From Beta vulgaris subsp. vulgaris (taxonomy: Eukaryota; Streptophyta; Magnoliopsida; Caryophyllales; Amaranthaceae), in contig NC_079204.1 of assembly GCF_026745355.1 (NCBI RefSeq), positions 52,094,209 through 52,158,208 of the forward strand: a DNA stretch of 64,000 nucleotides. Reading direction: 5' to 3'. The notes beneath the pieces are model-generated. The model worked only from the letters and a program-made list of their open reading frames with translations. It made no database searches and was not told the DNA's origin. Shown here piece after piece: positions 21,130 through 33,277 of the stretch. Each line of letters starts with the position of its first letter. The stretch's first letter is position 1. Position numbers and translations under genes: made by a program.

Positions 21130-21570
21130 CTTTCGTAGAAGTGCACATCTGAAAGTAAAAACATATTGCAAGTATAGGTTCTATCATGAAAGCAACATAA
21201 CAGCTTTATAATGCAGGAATTCAACCAAGAAACAAACAGACGCATGACTCAACAGTAATCGATATTAGAATTTTGTAACATCTCATCTGCAATAACAAAT
21301 TCTGTCTTGAATTTGCTTCATATAACAACCATCTCCACTTATTTTTTTTGTTCTTGTCTTACTCAAATTGAACTTGCAAAATTAGTGGTCCAATCTCCCA
21401 AATATGGAGACTGGAGTTGTGGACCTCAATCGTTGTGACAGATTTTTACTTCCCACTGAAATTTTGATTGAAAAAAATTTGGTCTTTTTATTTCTCTTTA
21501 TCAACTAAACACAGAAAATGCTAAACAAAATATGAATATTTAGAAACCAATTTTATGGAGCAAAGTGAGG
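21130..21570. other. Gene-free stretch
   Basis: No gene, RNA or clear repeat recognised between the Stowaway element and the GC-rich foldback element. Confidence 0.4.
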
Positions 21571-21924
21571 TGGGCATGGGTCGAACCAGCACATGGGCCG
21601 ATCCGGGCCAGTCTGGAGCCGACATAGCACAACCCCGCTCAAGGCCCGGCCCGTTGTCCGTTACGTGGGTTGCGGGCCTGTCACGGTCAAGAAATTTTAT
21701 TTCAAACCTGCACCGGCACAAGCCCGCCTAGATGGCCCGCGGGCTGAACGCCCCTTTCCTTTGCTTTCTAGCCTAAAATTGTTAAAAATTTAAAAAAAAA
21801 AAACATAAAACACGGGCATGCTCGCAGGAGGCACGAGCCCGGCCCGTGGATAAAATTTGGAAATTTCAGGTCCGACCCGCCATTTCCCTAAGCCCATGAA
21901 CAGACCCGGGCCGGCCCATGCCCA
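21571..21924. mobile_element. GC-rich foldback repeat
   Basis: Begins TGGGCATGGGTCG and ends with the complement CCGGCCCATGCCCA. It is full of GGGCCGG/CCCGGCC palindromes and much more GC-rich than its surroundings. Open frames on both strands are by-products of composition. It looks like a plant MITE or foldback family; the target duplication is not visible. Confidence 0.55.
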
Positions 21925-23300
21925 GGTCTAGAGCAAACTAACTAATACAGTAAGAAGCCCAAACCTTTCAGAAATTGATTGTCCTATTGTAGTGGACTTT
22001 AACCGATTATTAACATTATAAGCCCGTTTCTATATTACAAATTTACAATGTCGTGAGTCTATTCACATATTACGGTCAATATCGTATTATCTTTCCGAGA
22101 TAAATTTGTTTTGTTATACATGCATAAAAGCCAACTTTGAGTTCATAACTTACTAGAAACCTATCAAGAAGTAAGAGCAAATAATCTCTAACTCGGCCTC
22201 AAATGAACAAAAGAAACCCAAAATCATATAGCATGTAACTAAATTTGACCCAATCCAAACCATTTACTTCATCTGCTTCATTTTAATGCAACAAATAAAT
22301 ATATTTCATCTTAAAAAAAATATCCCTTTGTTACATTTAAAACGAAACGGAAGAAATAACATGTTTTATGAAAGTATCGTATTTTACGTAACGGTTAATC
22401 ATAACCTAAAATCGATCAAAAACTAGCCTTAAGCCAAATTTATGAATAGCCATGTCTAAAAAGAAGCATAAGTAACTCCTGAAAAAGCGGGCTTGAAATT
22501 CATAAAAGGGGGAATATTCATCAGCTACACTTGAGCATTCATCACCCGAAAGAGAGAGAGAGGATTGAGGGGACCAATAAAATCAAATTGAAGCATATAA
22601 TTGAAAAATCAGAAAAGACATATCAACAATCACTCCTGAACTAGCTAGCAGCCAAAGTTTCAAGTATTCAATTCCAACTGTAACTAACTATGCAATCCAA
22701 GAAACAATTATGCTTTTATCAAAACCACATGATATAACAATTAATTTTCAATTGCTGCCAAAAATAACCAATTAATATTTCAATAGTCAAAACAACATGT
22801 ATAGGGAATTCAGGGTTCAACACCTGCCAGTTTAATGAGTTGGCAGAGAGATTCCTACCACATCTCATTTCTGACACTCAGACCAAAATAATTTCTCAAA
22901 CCTTATGATAACTCCCCTTTCTTTTGGACTGAGTGAATATGAACTGAATTGAACTGAGAAAAACTTAACTGCAGAGAGAAACAGAACTGAACTGAAAATA
23001 AATCCAAAAAAACAGGACCTTAATCACAAATTATTTACAATATGCCTCGAAAGGTCGGACTTATGATAAGAGACGAACACTCCTAAGAGAACAATCATAG
23101 ATGATACTCATTTCATTGATGAGCAATTATATGAACAATTATATAGGCCATTGCTTGAAAGGATGGTTTATAACTTATAGCCAAAGCCCACAAGACATGC
23201 ACAGAGTGGCATACGCGCGACCTAGCAAAACTGACCTTTGTATATAATTACCTTACCGGAGTATATACGACTTAAACTCAAATTATACCCTGGCAAAATT
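21925..23300. other. Gene-free stretch with two small MITE remnants
   Basis: 22267-22358 is a compact Stowaway-like piece (ACTTCATCTGCTTCATTTTA on the left, AAAACGAAACGGAAGAAAT on the right). 22913-23021 is a poor copy of the TTCAG MITE in reverse, ending AAACAGGACC before TTA. The rest shows nothing. Confidence 0.45.
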
Positions 23301-23460
23301 CCAATCTTTGCAAGTCCCGCGTCTTTCTTATCTCATGTAGTTATGCTTAGCAAGCTAAAATTTAACCAAATAGAGCTTTTCCAATCTTTGCAAGTCCCGC
23401 GTCTTTCTTATCTCATGTAGTTATGCTTAGGGAGCTAAAATTTAACCAAATATAGCTTTT
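23301..23460. repeat. 80-bp tandem duplication
   Basis: Two copies, 23301-23380 and 23381-23460, both starting CCAATCTTTGCAAGTCCCGC. They differ at only a few positions (for example TTAGCAAGC against TTAGGGAGC). It lies about 340 bases beyond the stop codon of the receptor-like kinase gene, in its likely 3' region. Confidence 0.9.
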
Positions 23461-23801
23461 CTAATGGATTCAGGTTGCCGGCGTACATAAGTTTTGGCAA
23501 TGGCAAGTGGCTGCATTAGTGTACATGAAACAAGGAAAACATTCCAGTATTGTAAGTTTGAGGTTCATGACATAGAAAAAACTTCCACGGTTTACATGTA
23601 CAATTTCTCCAGCCCGCTAGAAAAGGCCAAATGAAAGAAAAATACAAATAAGAAAAAAGATGTACAGATAAATCAACCTTACACCATTTTAGCACGCAGG
23701 AACTCTACTCTATCCAAAAGCAAGTCATTCCTTAGTGATGATTCAATCACCTTTTATATTTTACATGCAACATGATTATGAAATAAATTCAAATTAAGAT
23801 G

Positions 23802-25892
23802 TTACTCTGACTGTCTTCTCCTCGACCGGCTGTAAAATCTAGAAGGTGGAGAGGGAGAAAACTCGAATGGCAATGGCGGAAGATCCATTTCCCCTCTCAA
23901 AATCCTTAAAATGTCTACAACATCTGGCCGCAATTCCGGCAATCTCTGCAAACAAGCCAATCCCACATGGATACACAATGTCACTTGCTCCTTATTGTAT
24001 GCATCTTTCAGTCTCTCATCTACAAGTTCTAAAACATTTCCAACTTGAGCTAAATGCCTACACCAACTTACCAAGTTTGCTTTCTCAAACTTCATAGGCG
24101 AATTTAGAACATGTAACGGCCTTCTACCAGATATTATTACTAGGATAAGAACACCGAGGCTGTATATATCACCCTTCTCCATCAAGTAACCACATCCTCC
24201 ATATTCTGGGGCTATATAGCACAATGTCCCTCTCATGCTTGTTGTAGTGCTTAAGTCCCTACTGAACAATTCTCCACTCATCTCACTTCCCATCGAACGT
24301 GAATTCTTTCTCCTCCAACCCCTCTTGAAACTAAACTCGTGTTTTGGGTTGTTGTTTTCCTGGTTAAGCTCTGGCTCCCTTGTTTTTCTTCGGCTAAGGA
24401 TGCAAAATTTTCGACCTAAGCCAAAATGAGGCACTCTAATGGACTTCCTCATCTTCCTTTTGAGGGTCTTCCGCTTAGTTCCTTTTTTGCTCATTTCATC
24501 AAGTTTTTCTTCTTTCCACCAATCTAGCATTTTCCTTGGTCTGCTCTTTTGAATGCTTTTGTCCTTGAGCTCCAACCCCTTTTCATCAGGGCAACCAAGC
24601 TCTTGTTTCTCTTCTTTTAGTTTATCTACTACTTTATCCAACTGAGGTGAAGTACCTAAGTTGGACTCCATCGGCGAGCACATATTTTCCCAATCTCGAT
24701 TCGTTGAAGCACCAATTTGGGTGCCAATCCATTCATTAACATAATCTTGGCTGCACACTTCACCAGCGTCGTCCTGTTTCCACCACCAATCTTTCCCCAA
24801 TTCTTTTCCTTCTCCAGCATCATCCATAGCAAGCTCCTTACTGTGCTCAACACTTGAAAGCTCCTGATCGAATGAACTAACAATGTCTTCCACCACCATA
24901 ACTTCTTTCCCTTTCGGACTAGCTTTGCTACTACCGTTATAGGTCAATGAACTCCCATTATTAACACCGTTCATGTTATGAAATCCATTGCTGTTCTTAC
25001 ACGAGGTAGATGCTTGCAAAGCCAAAGCAAAATCAACCTCACCACTACTACATTGACCTTCAATTGGAGGAGTTCCAACTGTAGGAGTGGTTTCTCCATT
25101 CAAATTCCCAGAAAGGTCTTGACTCTTCCACAATTCTTGACTCTTCCCCAATTCCTGACTAAACAAATCAATCCCAACTTCATCCTCCACCTTAACCCTC
25201 GACAACCCAAAATCCGATATCTTGGCCTTGAAATCCCAATCAAGCAACACATTACTAGGCTTAATATCACCATGAATCACAGGAGGGTCACATTCATTAT
25301 GCAGAAACTCAAGTGCTCTAACCACATCTTGAATCACCTCAAACCTCCTCTCCCAATTCATACACCCTAAACTCACATTCTCATCACTAAACAACAAGTC
25401 CTGCAAACTACGATTCGGCATATACTCATAAACCAAAACCCTCTTATTCTTCTCAATACAATACCCCAACAATGCAACTATATGAGGTGATCTAATAGAA
25501 CCAAGTATTGTAAGCTCACTTTGAAACTCCCTCTCTGCTTGTAAAGAAGATGCAGCATCAAGTCTCTTGATTGCCACAGATTTCCCATCTCTTAAAATCC
25601 CTCGAAAAACGGTCCCAAAACCTCCTTTACCAATTGAGTTATCTGGGTTGAATTCATTTGTGGCAGATTTCAGCTCTTTGTAGCTGAATTTCTTGAGCTT
25701 CAAACTAGGTGTTGCTGTATCATATGGGTTAGTTCTTGAACGACGAAACAAGAAATCCCATGTATAATATAAGATGTAGATTATTGTCATCAAAAAAATC
25801 CCCGCAGCTGAGATTGTAATTGCAAGAATAACAACTTTAGATCTTATATTTGAACTCCCTTCTTCATCTGGGGAAATGGGTCTTGAAGGCAT
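23802..25892 (-). CDS. Receptor-like serine/threonine kinase with large insert in the kinase domain
   Basis: A 696-residue intronless protein; I start it at the ATG complementary to 25890-25892 (MPSRPISPDEEG), since the longer frame opens only with a non-ATG codon. A short N-terminus is followed by one membrane segment (about residues 19-48) and a cytoplasmic kinase: glycine loop GKGGFGTV (88-95), catalytic Lys 109 (VAIKRL), catalytic loop HGDIKPSNVLLD (207-218), DFG at 227-229 and APE at 561-563. Between DFG and APE lies an insert of about 315 residues, acidic first and strongly basic later (KRKTLKRKMRK). There is almost no extracellular domain, so direct ligand sensing is unlikely. The layout matches the small Arabidopsis group of receptor-like kinases including At2g45590 and At4g25390. 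HGD instead of HRD at the catalytic Asp makes it a non-RD kinase. Substrate unknown. Confidence 0.93.
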   Translation of the reverse strand: MPSRPISPDEEGSSNIRSKVVILAITISAAGIFLMTIIYILYYTWDFLFRRSRTNPYDTATPSLKLKKFSYKELKSATNEFNPDNSIGKGGFGTVFRGILRDGKSVAIKRLDAASSLQAEREFQSELTILGSIRSPHIVALLGYCIEKNKRVLVYEYMPNRSLQDLLFSDENVSLGCMNWERRFEVIQDVVRALEFLHNECDPPVIHGDIKPSNVLLDWDFKAKISDFGLSRVKVEDEVGIDLFSQELGKSQELWKSQDLSGNLNGETTPTVGTPPIEGQCSSGEVDFALALQASTSCKNSNGFHNMNGVNNGSSLTYNGSSKASPKGKEVMVVEDIVSSFDQELSSVEHSKELAMDDAGEGKELGKDWWWKQDDAGEVCSQDYVNEWIGTQIGASTNRDWENMCSPMESNLGTSPQLDKVVDKLKEEKQELGCPDEKGLELKDKSIQKSRPRKMLDWWKEEKLDEMSKKGTKRKTLKRKMRKSIRVPHFGLGRKFCILSRRKTREPELNQENNNPKHEFSFKRGWRRKNSRSMGSEMSGELFSRDLSTTTSMRGTLCYIAPEYGGCGYLMEKGDIYSLGVLILVIISGRRPLHVLNSPMKFEKANLVSWCRHLAQVGNVLELVDERLKDAYNKEQVTLCIHVGLACLQRLPELRPDVVDILRILRGEMDLPPLPFEFSPSPPSRFYSRSRRRQSE

Positions 25893-26888
25893 TGCAAGAT
25901 TGATAATTTCAACCTCAAAAATCTTGACTTTTTTTTGGGTTAATCTTCCCCTTTTGAGTTCAATTATATGGTTAAATTTGGTCACATCAAGAAAAAAAAA
26001 AGGGTGGAAAAGGGTAGTTCTGATTTGGTCAGAAGAGTTAAAACTCGAATAAAATAATAATAATAACAATAATATATGTTAAATTATGAAGCTTTAATTA
26101 ATGAAGCAATAATCATCAATGGAGGATTATGCAGAGGTGGAGGAATTCAAACAATGGATGTACTGTACAGTGTACATAATAATAATTAATGAAGTTGAGA
26201 CACTTACATATAAATATAGTGTGTTACTGTTATATGATCAGCTCAGAGTTCACACTGACATTTTGACAAACACTTGGTGTGCAAGTGCTGTTGTGTGATG
26301 TAATGATACGCAATTGAAGCATGCAGAAGCTAAGTATATTGGTTTAGTTTGATGCAAGATGATGGTGAAGTTTCAGGGGTTTCAAAGTTGGTTGCTTTTT
26401 TGTGTTTTAGTCTTTGTTTGGATTGTTGAGTACTACTACTTTGCAGGTTCATGTTGAACGAAGTGAAGTAGTAGAAGTCTCAAAAAATTGAAAAAGTTTG
26501 ATAGGAGTTCTTTTTTGGGTTGTGGGGCCTAGGCGTGATTATTTTGTCTTAGATTGTGAATTGATTATGTTCTTGCTTTAAAGGTGTTGGGATATTCTCG
26601 TTACAAGAGTAGCAAAAGTTTAAAGTTTTATCTTTAGAATAGAAATGCTAAGCTATTAGGTTGGGTAAATGTTCTTTTCATCATTAGAGAACTTATGTGA
26701 TAATAAAAGTTCAAATTAAAAAAAAAAAATCTTTCTCAAACTATAAGTTTGATTAATTTAAATTCACTCGGAATACAACGCAAATTACATTTATAACTCT
26801 GAAAATATTATGGTCATGTTTGACGATAAATAGATAGTTGGTTGCTAGTTGAAATTATCAATTTGCGGTTGATAGCTGATTGTTTGAG
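25893..26888 (-). promoter_or_regulatory. Upstream region of the kinase gene
   Basis: No other gene. A TATA-like run (minus ACTATATTTATATG, about 26208-26221) lies about 320 bases upstream of the ATG. Near 26155 is the palindromic TGTACTGTACAGTGTACA. Assigning these as promoter parts is inference from position. Confidence 0.3.
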
Positions 26889-26903
26889 CTGGTTTGACTA
26901 ATT

Positions 26904-27231
26904 TTTTTTTTAAATGTAAGAAATAGATTACACAAAACCAGCAAAAAGCCAACAGGCTAAATACAACATAATATATACTAGTACAAAACACTGGTATGCA
27001 AACAAAATCAGTCCAACTACACCCAGTAACAACAGCAACAAAGCAATATATAAAAGCAACAACAAAGAACAAAAGAATTACTTGTCTATTGTCGACACCC
27101 AGGTTGAAACAACACCTGACTAAGACTCCTTCATCTTCGTTTTAATTCAAACAAATACATTAACTTTAATACATTTTACCACTCTATTAGGTAGTAAAAC
27201 AACATTGTTCTACAGAGAATGGTTCCTTGAT
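26904..27231 (-). mobile_element. 5'-truncated LINE tail
   Basis: A perfect 15-bp direct repeat CTGGTTTGACTAATT flanks it (26889-26903, 27232-27246). At the left is a T run, i.e. a poly(A) tail on the minus strand. The body (minus: GGGTGTAGTTGGACTG, TTTTTGCTGGTTTTGTG) resembles the 3' untranslated region of plant LINEs. Only about 330 bases were integrated. A SINE is the alternative, but no pol III boxes are seen at its 5' end. Confidence 0.75.
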
Positions 27232-27368
27232 CTGGTTTGACTAATTGATTATATTAACTGTGTTGTAAAAGTGTTTGGCAAAATACCCAATAGTTGACTG
27301 TAATCTTAGCATGATTAACATTTTCCTCAATATGCCCAATCCTTTGTTAACAAAAAACTCATTATGAC

Positions 27369-27811
27369 TGTATGGGGGCTGACTAAGTTCCATACCGGTT
27401 CAATTGATACCGGTCTAATAGCTTTTGGGCTTACGAGTCTGGGCTAAGATCCATTTTATATCTACAGCGCCTACGGGCCTAAAAGATATATTTCAGTAAA
27501 AGATAAGAATATATCCTAAGGGAATATTCTTGGGAATCTCTCCCGTGATTACCGGGCCCAACAAGAGATGGGCTTAATCAAGTCCCTATAAATACTCCGT
27601 TGATCTGAGTCATAAGGTACGTACACGAATCCCAATACATTATACTTGAGAGCTACCGGCTTTAAACCTAATACTGACTTAGGCATCGGAGGGGCGTTCC
27701 TCGGATCAACCCCGAGGCTAGTTCACTTATTCTATTTTGCAGGAATCCAACCCGGCTTGAATACAAGGACTTACCGGTTCAGAACCCTGTGATTTGTCCC
27801 ATACCGGAACA
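27369..27811 (+). repeat. Left LTR of the gypsy element
   Basis: Runs from TGTATGGGGGCTGAC to TACCGGAACA. It contains a good TATA box (CCCTATAAATACTCC, 27584-27598) that would start the genomic RNA. Confidence 0.95.
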
Positions 27812-27812
27812 A

Positions 27813-27830
27813 TTGGCGCTAGAAGGAGGG
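27813..27830 (+). other. Candidate primer-binding site
   Basis: TTGGCGCTAGAAGGAGGG follows the left LTR directly. Beginning with TGG it fits pairing to the CCA end of a tRNA. I cannot name the tRNA without a search. Confidence 0.55.
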
Positions 27831-27889
27831 GGAACAATACCTTGTAGTCTAAGCCATCCCTTGCATCCAAACAACCCTTATGGATCCTA

Positions 27890-28790
27890 AGCAGCCATTA
27901 GGGATGCCGGAAACCGATGAGAACAATGCCCCATTGACCAAGCCCCCCGGGGTATTCAACTCCGCTGCCGGCCGCTAGCACACTCGACCGCCTGTGAACA
28001 CTAGGAAAACTCCTGAAATCCCCAGGAAGACATCTTCCACACCTTGCAGAATATGTTCACCCAGAGCAACTCAGAAGCGCAGCGGAATGTTTCAGGCAAT
28101 GGCAAGCGGAACTCCACCGACCGGTCCCCGGCCAAAGCGACCCTTGAGCAGAGCCCACAGTCCGGTGAGAAAACTTCGTACACCATGGACGGGCCGCCAA
28201 GGTGAGCGAGACCGGCATGACCAGGATCAGGTGGCACATTCGAAGACCCCCACAGAGCAGGTGGGGAATGAGGAGGAAGAAGAGGAGGAGGCGCAGGATA
28301 CTGAGGTTCAGCAGCATTCCTCCCAGCCGAGAAGCCGAAGTGAATACCGGCGTAGAGCGCAGGTGTCATTACGGAATTCCCCCTTTTCCACTGCAATCTA
28401 CAGGAGCCCATGGAAAAACTGAAAATGCCGACATGCAAGTATGACGGTAAGACGGACCCAGAGGATCACCTATCGGCTTATGAGGGCCATATGATGTTGT
28501 ACACTGATACTGACTCAGTATGGTGTAAGGTGTTCCCATCCACCTTAACCGGATTAGGGCAGACCTGGTTTAAAAGCATTCCGCCGGCAACTGTGTTTGA
28601 CTTCCGCAACTCACATCCATGTTCGTAACACACTTTGTCAGCAATAAGCGTCGCGAACGAACAACCGGCGAGTTAATGTCTATTAAACAAGGGGAGACTG
28701 AAAGCTTGAGGGATTATGTCGGGCGTTTCAATGCCGAAGCCGTCACCATCCCGACACTGCAGCAGGAAGTAGCAGTACTGGCCTAATGAC
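27890..28790 (+). pseudogene. gypsy gag, broken
   Basis: Around 28410-28610 the translation MPTCKYDGKTDPEDHLSAYE and KVFPSTLTGLGQTWFKSIPP matches the retrotransposon Gag domain of Ty3/gypsy elements. It continues in another frame (LMSIKQGETESLRDYVGRFN, 28675-28730) and stops near 28785. The N-terminal part (27880-28400) is in different frames. A zinc knuckle is not readable. Confidence 0.8.
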
Positions 28791-29217
28791 GGGGTTGAAA
28801 GAGGGTACCCCCATTTCGCAGTTATCTCGGCAAAAAAGATGACATGCCTAACAGAAGTCCTGGGAAAGGCTAATGACTTCATTAGGGGGAAGAGTTTGAC
28901 AAGGCAGCTAACGCAAAAAGGCCAGTGGCCATAGAAAAAAAAAGAGAAAGACAAAGATAAGGATCGCCGGGATGACAAATACCGGAAGGATAAAAAATCG
29001 AGTCAACTGGCAGAAAAGAGGAAAGCAACTCTGTGAAAAAGGGGTTCGAAGGGAGGCCAGACAAATACAACAATTAACTCCGCTAACAATATCCCGGGCC
29101 CGGATTTTTGAACTTCATAGTAAGGACGATAAGTGGCAAAGGCCGCGAAAAATGTACTACAAGGGTAGGGATAAGTCCAAGTGGTGGGTTTCATGATGAT
29201 TACGGCCACAAAACAAG

Positions 29218-32200
29218 ATGATTAAGGACCTTAAGGACGGGATTGAAGACCTCGTTAGGCGAGGCTACTTTACCCAGTACCTATCAAGGAACGATCGCAA
29301 AACTCCTCCAAGGGAGGACGACAATGGCAATAGAAGGCCGGTAAAGGACAGGATCACTGAGATCCACTCATCAGCGGAGGACCAACTAGAGGCGGTAGTA
29401 TTCACGGGGCGAAAGCCAGCCTCAAGAAGTCCGTCACCAGGTGAACTATACAACGCGAGAAAATGGCCGGCACCCCCATCTATGCCGTCTGTAGCATTTA
29501 CCTCAGAGGACGCTATATCCTCACGACGACCCTTTGGTAGTATCTCTGCAAATTTCCAATGCGATGGTTCACCGTGTTCTCGTGGACGGAGGAAGCTCCG
29601 CCAATATCCTCTACAAAGAGACGTTTGAAAAGATGGGATTTGACGAAACATGTCTGAAACCAGTCTCTTACCCGGTTATCGGCTTCACAGGAGCATCTGT
29701 TGTCCCAGAAGGGACGGTAAAGTTGGCGGTCAAAATAGGAGAAGGGTCCCGGTCGAAAGATCTCATGGTGGAATTTCTGGTTGTAGACGTCCCGGCGGCT
29801 ATAATGCCATCATTGGGAGGCCGCTAATTCATGACGCCCAGGCTGTGGTCTCAACATATCACCTTACCATGATCTACACCTCTAATGACGGTAACCCGAG
29901 AAAATCAGAGGCAATCAAGAGTCGGCAAGGGCATGCTACCTTACCGCACTAAAACACTCTGATCATAAAAGAGCCGACCGACACCCGCCGTCGGAAAGAA
30001 AACGGAGAAGGCTGGAAAATAAGGTCAGGAAGGACCTGTCCATGGAGAATTTCGAGGGAAGGCCGGCAGATCAGCCGAGGCCTAGCCCTGCGGGAAAACG
30101 AAGAAATCAGTTTGGAAGAAGACAGACCTGACAGAACAGTGAAAATCGGATCTGATTTGGGTGAAGAAGTGAAGGTCAACTTAATTTCCCTGTTAAGAGG
30201 GCATGCCGACATTTTCGCCTTCTCGGCAGACGAAATGCCGGGCATTGATCCGGATTTCATGGTACATCGCCTGAACGTGAACGAGGATGTAAGGCCGGTA
30301 AAGCAAAAGAAGCGAAACTTCTCAGCAGAAAAGAACGCGGCTATTAAGGTGGAAGTAGACAAGCTGCTGCGGCAGACTTTATTGAACCCTGCGACTACCC
30401 GGAGTGGTTGGCAAATGTAGTAATGGTGAAAAAATCCAATGGGACATGGCGATGTGTGTAGACTTTACCGACCTCAACAAAGCCTGCCAAAGGACTGCTA
30501 CCCTTGCCGAGGATTGACCAGCTGGTAGACTCAACTAGCGGCCATGCACTGCTAAGTTTCATGGATGCTTTCTCAGGGTACCACCAGATAAGCTTGCTCG
30601 AGTCCGACAGGAATAAAGCGGCCTTCATCACAGACGCAGGATTTACGCCTACAAGCAATGCCGTTTGGCTCAAAAATGCCGGTGCTACCTATCAAAAGCT
30701 GGTAGACAAGATCTTCGAACACCAAAAAGGCAGAAATGTAGAAGTATATGTGGACGACAGTATAGTAAAGAGCTTAACTGAAGAGGACCATATAATTGAC
30801 CTAGAAGAAACATTCGAAACACTCCGACAACACCAAATGAAGTTAAACCCGAAGAAATGCGTGTTTGGAGTACGATCCGGCAAGTTCCTGGCTTCATGGT
30901 GAGCGAAAGGGGGATAGATGCCAACCCGGACAAAATTAAAGCCATCAGTGACCTCCCGGAGCCAAAGAGCATCCGGGACATTCAAAAGCTGACAGGGAGG
31001 ATGGCGGCCCTAACAAGGTTCGTTTCCAAATCAGCAGAGAAGGCCTTGCCATTCTTAAAATACTCCGAGGAAATAAGAAGTTTGAATGGGGAGAAGAGCA
31101 GAAGCAAGCCTTCGAAAAGGTAAAGGAGCACTTCCAACGACTGCCCACCATAACCCGGCCAGATTGGGGGAAAAACTACAGCTATATGTGTCGGTAACCG
31201 AGAAGACGGTCGCGGCGGTATTACTGGTGAATCGGAGGGGCAGCAAAGCCCCATATACTTTGTCAGTCACGTACTTGCCGGAGCAGAGCAGAGGTATGAA
31301 CTGCTGGAAAAAATGGCCTATGCCGTCTTGATTGCAGCAAGAAAGCTGAGACCATACTTTGACTCCCACACTGTCCAAGTCCTCACAAATCAGCCTTTGG
31401 AAAAAGCCCTCCACAAACTAGACACCACAGGGAGACTATTGAAGTGGGCAATCGAGCTGTCGGAGTTCGACATAGAATACCGGCCGCGTACCGCGATCAA
31501 AGCCCAAGCTTTAGCAGACTTCATAGTGGAGACAACTTACTCTGAACCCGCAGAATCCGCCGGCAGGTGGAAAATCGAGGTGGATGGATCAGCAGCCCAG
31601 AGTGGAGCCGGAGCCGGAGTGGTCATGACATCTCCGAAGGGGAAATCTTTGAACATGCCATCCGCTTTCGGGTTTAAGGCCTCCAACAATGAAGCTGAGT
31701 ACGAAGCAGCCCTGGCCGGACTAAGTCTGAGCATTGCGGCTGGAGCAAGAAACGTCATTATGATAACGGACTCACAATTAATCTCAAGCCAAATTGAGGG
31801 ACGTATGAGGCCCGAGAACCGGTAATGAGAAATACCTACATCTGGTAAAGAACATGGTAAAGGGACTGCAAAGCTTCGAAGTCAATTGGTCCCAGAGCAG
31901 AAAACATGGCGGCAGATGCCCTATCAAACTGGCAAGTTCCAGTCTAAGTGACAAGAAAAGGAACGTCAGGGTGGAGACATTGGTAGAAAGAAGTATAGAA
32001 GCTGTCCCAACGTCCGTCAACACAATTACTACCGAACCAGAATGGTATGAGGGTATACTGGCATATAAGCTCAAAGGTGAGCTCCCGGAAGATAAGATGG
32101 CGGCGCAAAAAGTGAAAAGGGATTCTGTCTGGTATTGCATCTTTCAAGGACAGTTGTACAAGAAAGGGTTCTCACTACCTCTACTAAGGTGCGTCACGGC

Positions 32201-33277
32201 CAACGAAGCGACAAAAATAATTGAGGAAATTCATGAAGGAATTTGTGGGAACCATATCGGCGGTAAAGCATTAGCACTGAAAGCACTGCGAGCAGGGTTT
32301 TACTGGCCCACAATGCTAACGGACGCTCAAACCTACGTGAAAAAGTGCGACAAGTGCCAAAGGTTCGCGCCAGTGATCAACCAGCCGGCCAATGATCTCC
32401 AACCGATTTTAAATCCAATCCCTTTCGCGCAGTGGGGGATGGACATTATAGGGCCCTTTACACCGGCATCCGGGGGAAGAAAATTCTTAATTGTGGGCAT
32501 TGACTACTTCACGAAATGGATAGAGGCAGAGCCGACGGCAAAAATAACGGCTAATCAGGTAAAGAAGTTTATCTGGCAGAACATCATCACTAGATTCGGC
32601 ATCCCGATGGGAATAGTGATGGATCATGGCGTCCAGTTCGATTGCGGTCCGATACGCGACTTTTTGCGTCCTTACAGCATCAAATTCGCCTACTCTTCAG
32701 TCTGCCATCCGCAAAGCAACGGCCAGGCCGAAGCAGCAAACAAGCAAATCCTCAATGCCCTGAAGAAAAGGTTGGATGAACTGAAAGGAGCATGGGCCGA
32801 CATGGTACCAGCGTGCTGTGGTCCAACAGGACCACCGAAAAGGAAGCCACCGGAGAGACGCCGTTCCGGCTAGCTTTCGGGGCGGAGGCGGTACTCCCGG
32901 TAGAAGTAGGACTACCCAACTGGCGGATCCTGAACTATGAGCCCGTTCTGAATGAGAAAATCCACAAGGAGGACTTAGACCTCTTGCAAGAGGTCAGATT
33001 GGCTGCGGAGCTGAGGTCGGCAGCATACAAAGACCGGATAAGTAAAGCCTACAATAAAAGAGTGTGAAGCCGCCCTATCTCCAAAGGAGACCTTGTCCTC
33101 AGGCGGACGGCAGCAACGGGAAAAGCTCACGTGGACGGAAAGCTTACGGCCAATTGGGAAGGACCTTACTTGGTCAAAGAAGAGATAGTACCAGGGTCAT
33201 ATCGGCTCGAAGACATGGCAGGCAAGCTGTTGAAAAATAGTTGGAACGCCAGTGTCCTTAAGAAATACTATGTTTAG
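29218..33277 (+). pseudogene. gypsy pol (protease, RT, two RNase H, integrase), frameshifted
   Basis: The protease shows VLVDGGSSANILYKETFEKM near 29580-29640. RT begins around 30190 (HADIFAFSADEMPGIDPDFM) and has its active site VEVYVDDSIVKS near 30740-30775. A first, degenerate RNase H lies at 31100-31520. A second is clearer, with IEVDGSAAQSGAGAGVV, NNEAEYEAALAGL and TDSQLISSQ (31575-31800). The integrase has HEGICGNHIGGKAL and CDKCQRF (zinc-binding), WGMDIIGPF, VMDHGVQF and GQAEAANKQI (D, D, E). The C-terminal part ends LKKYYV at 33277. Breaks near 29830, 30415, 30900, 31120, 31825, 32860 and 33065 exclude a working polyprotein. Confidence 0.9.

Noticed and set aside
21521..21793. Frames in the GC-rich foldback repeat
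   Set aside because: GC-rich palindromic repeat; frames exist on both strands and mirror each other.
24978..25370. A 130-codon plus-strand frame opposite the kinase gene
   Set aside because: It lies fully antisense to well-conserved kinase coding sequence and has no domain of its own.
28001..28438. Minus-strand frame of 145 codons in the gypsy gag region
   Set aside because: Opposite to recognisable gag sequence and without a domain; unlike the antisense region at 34-37 kb it shows no introns or conserved blocks.
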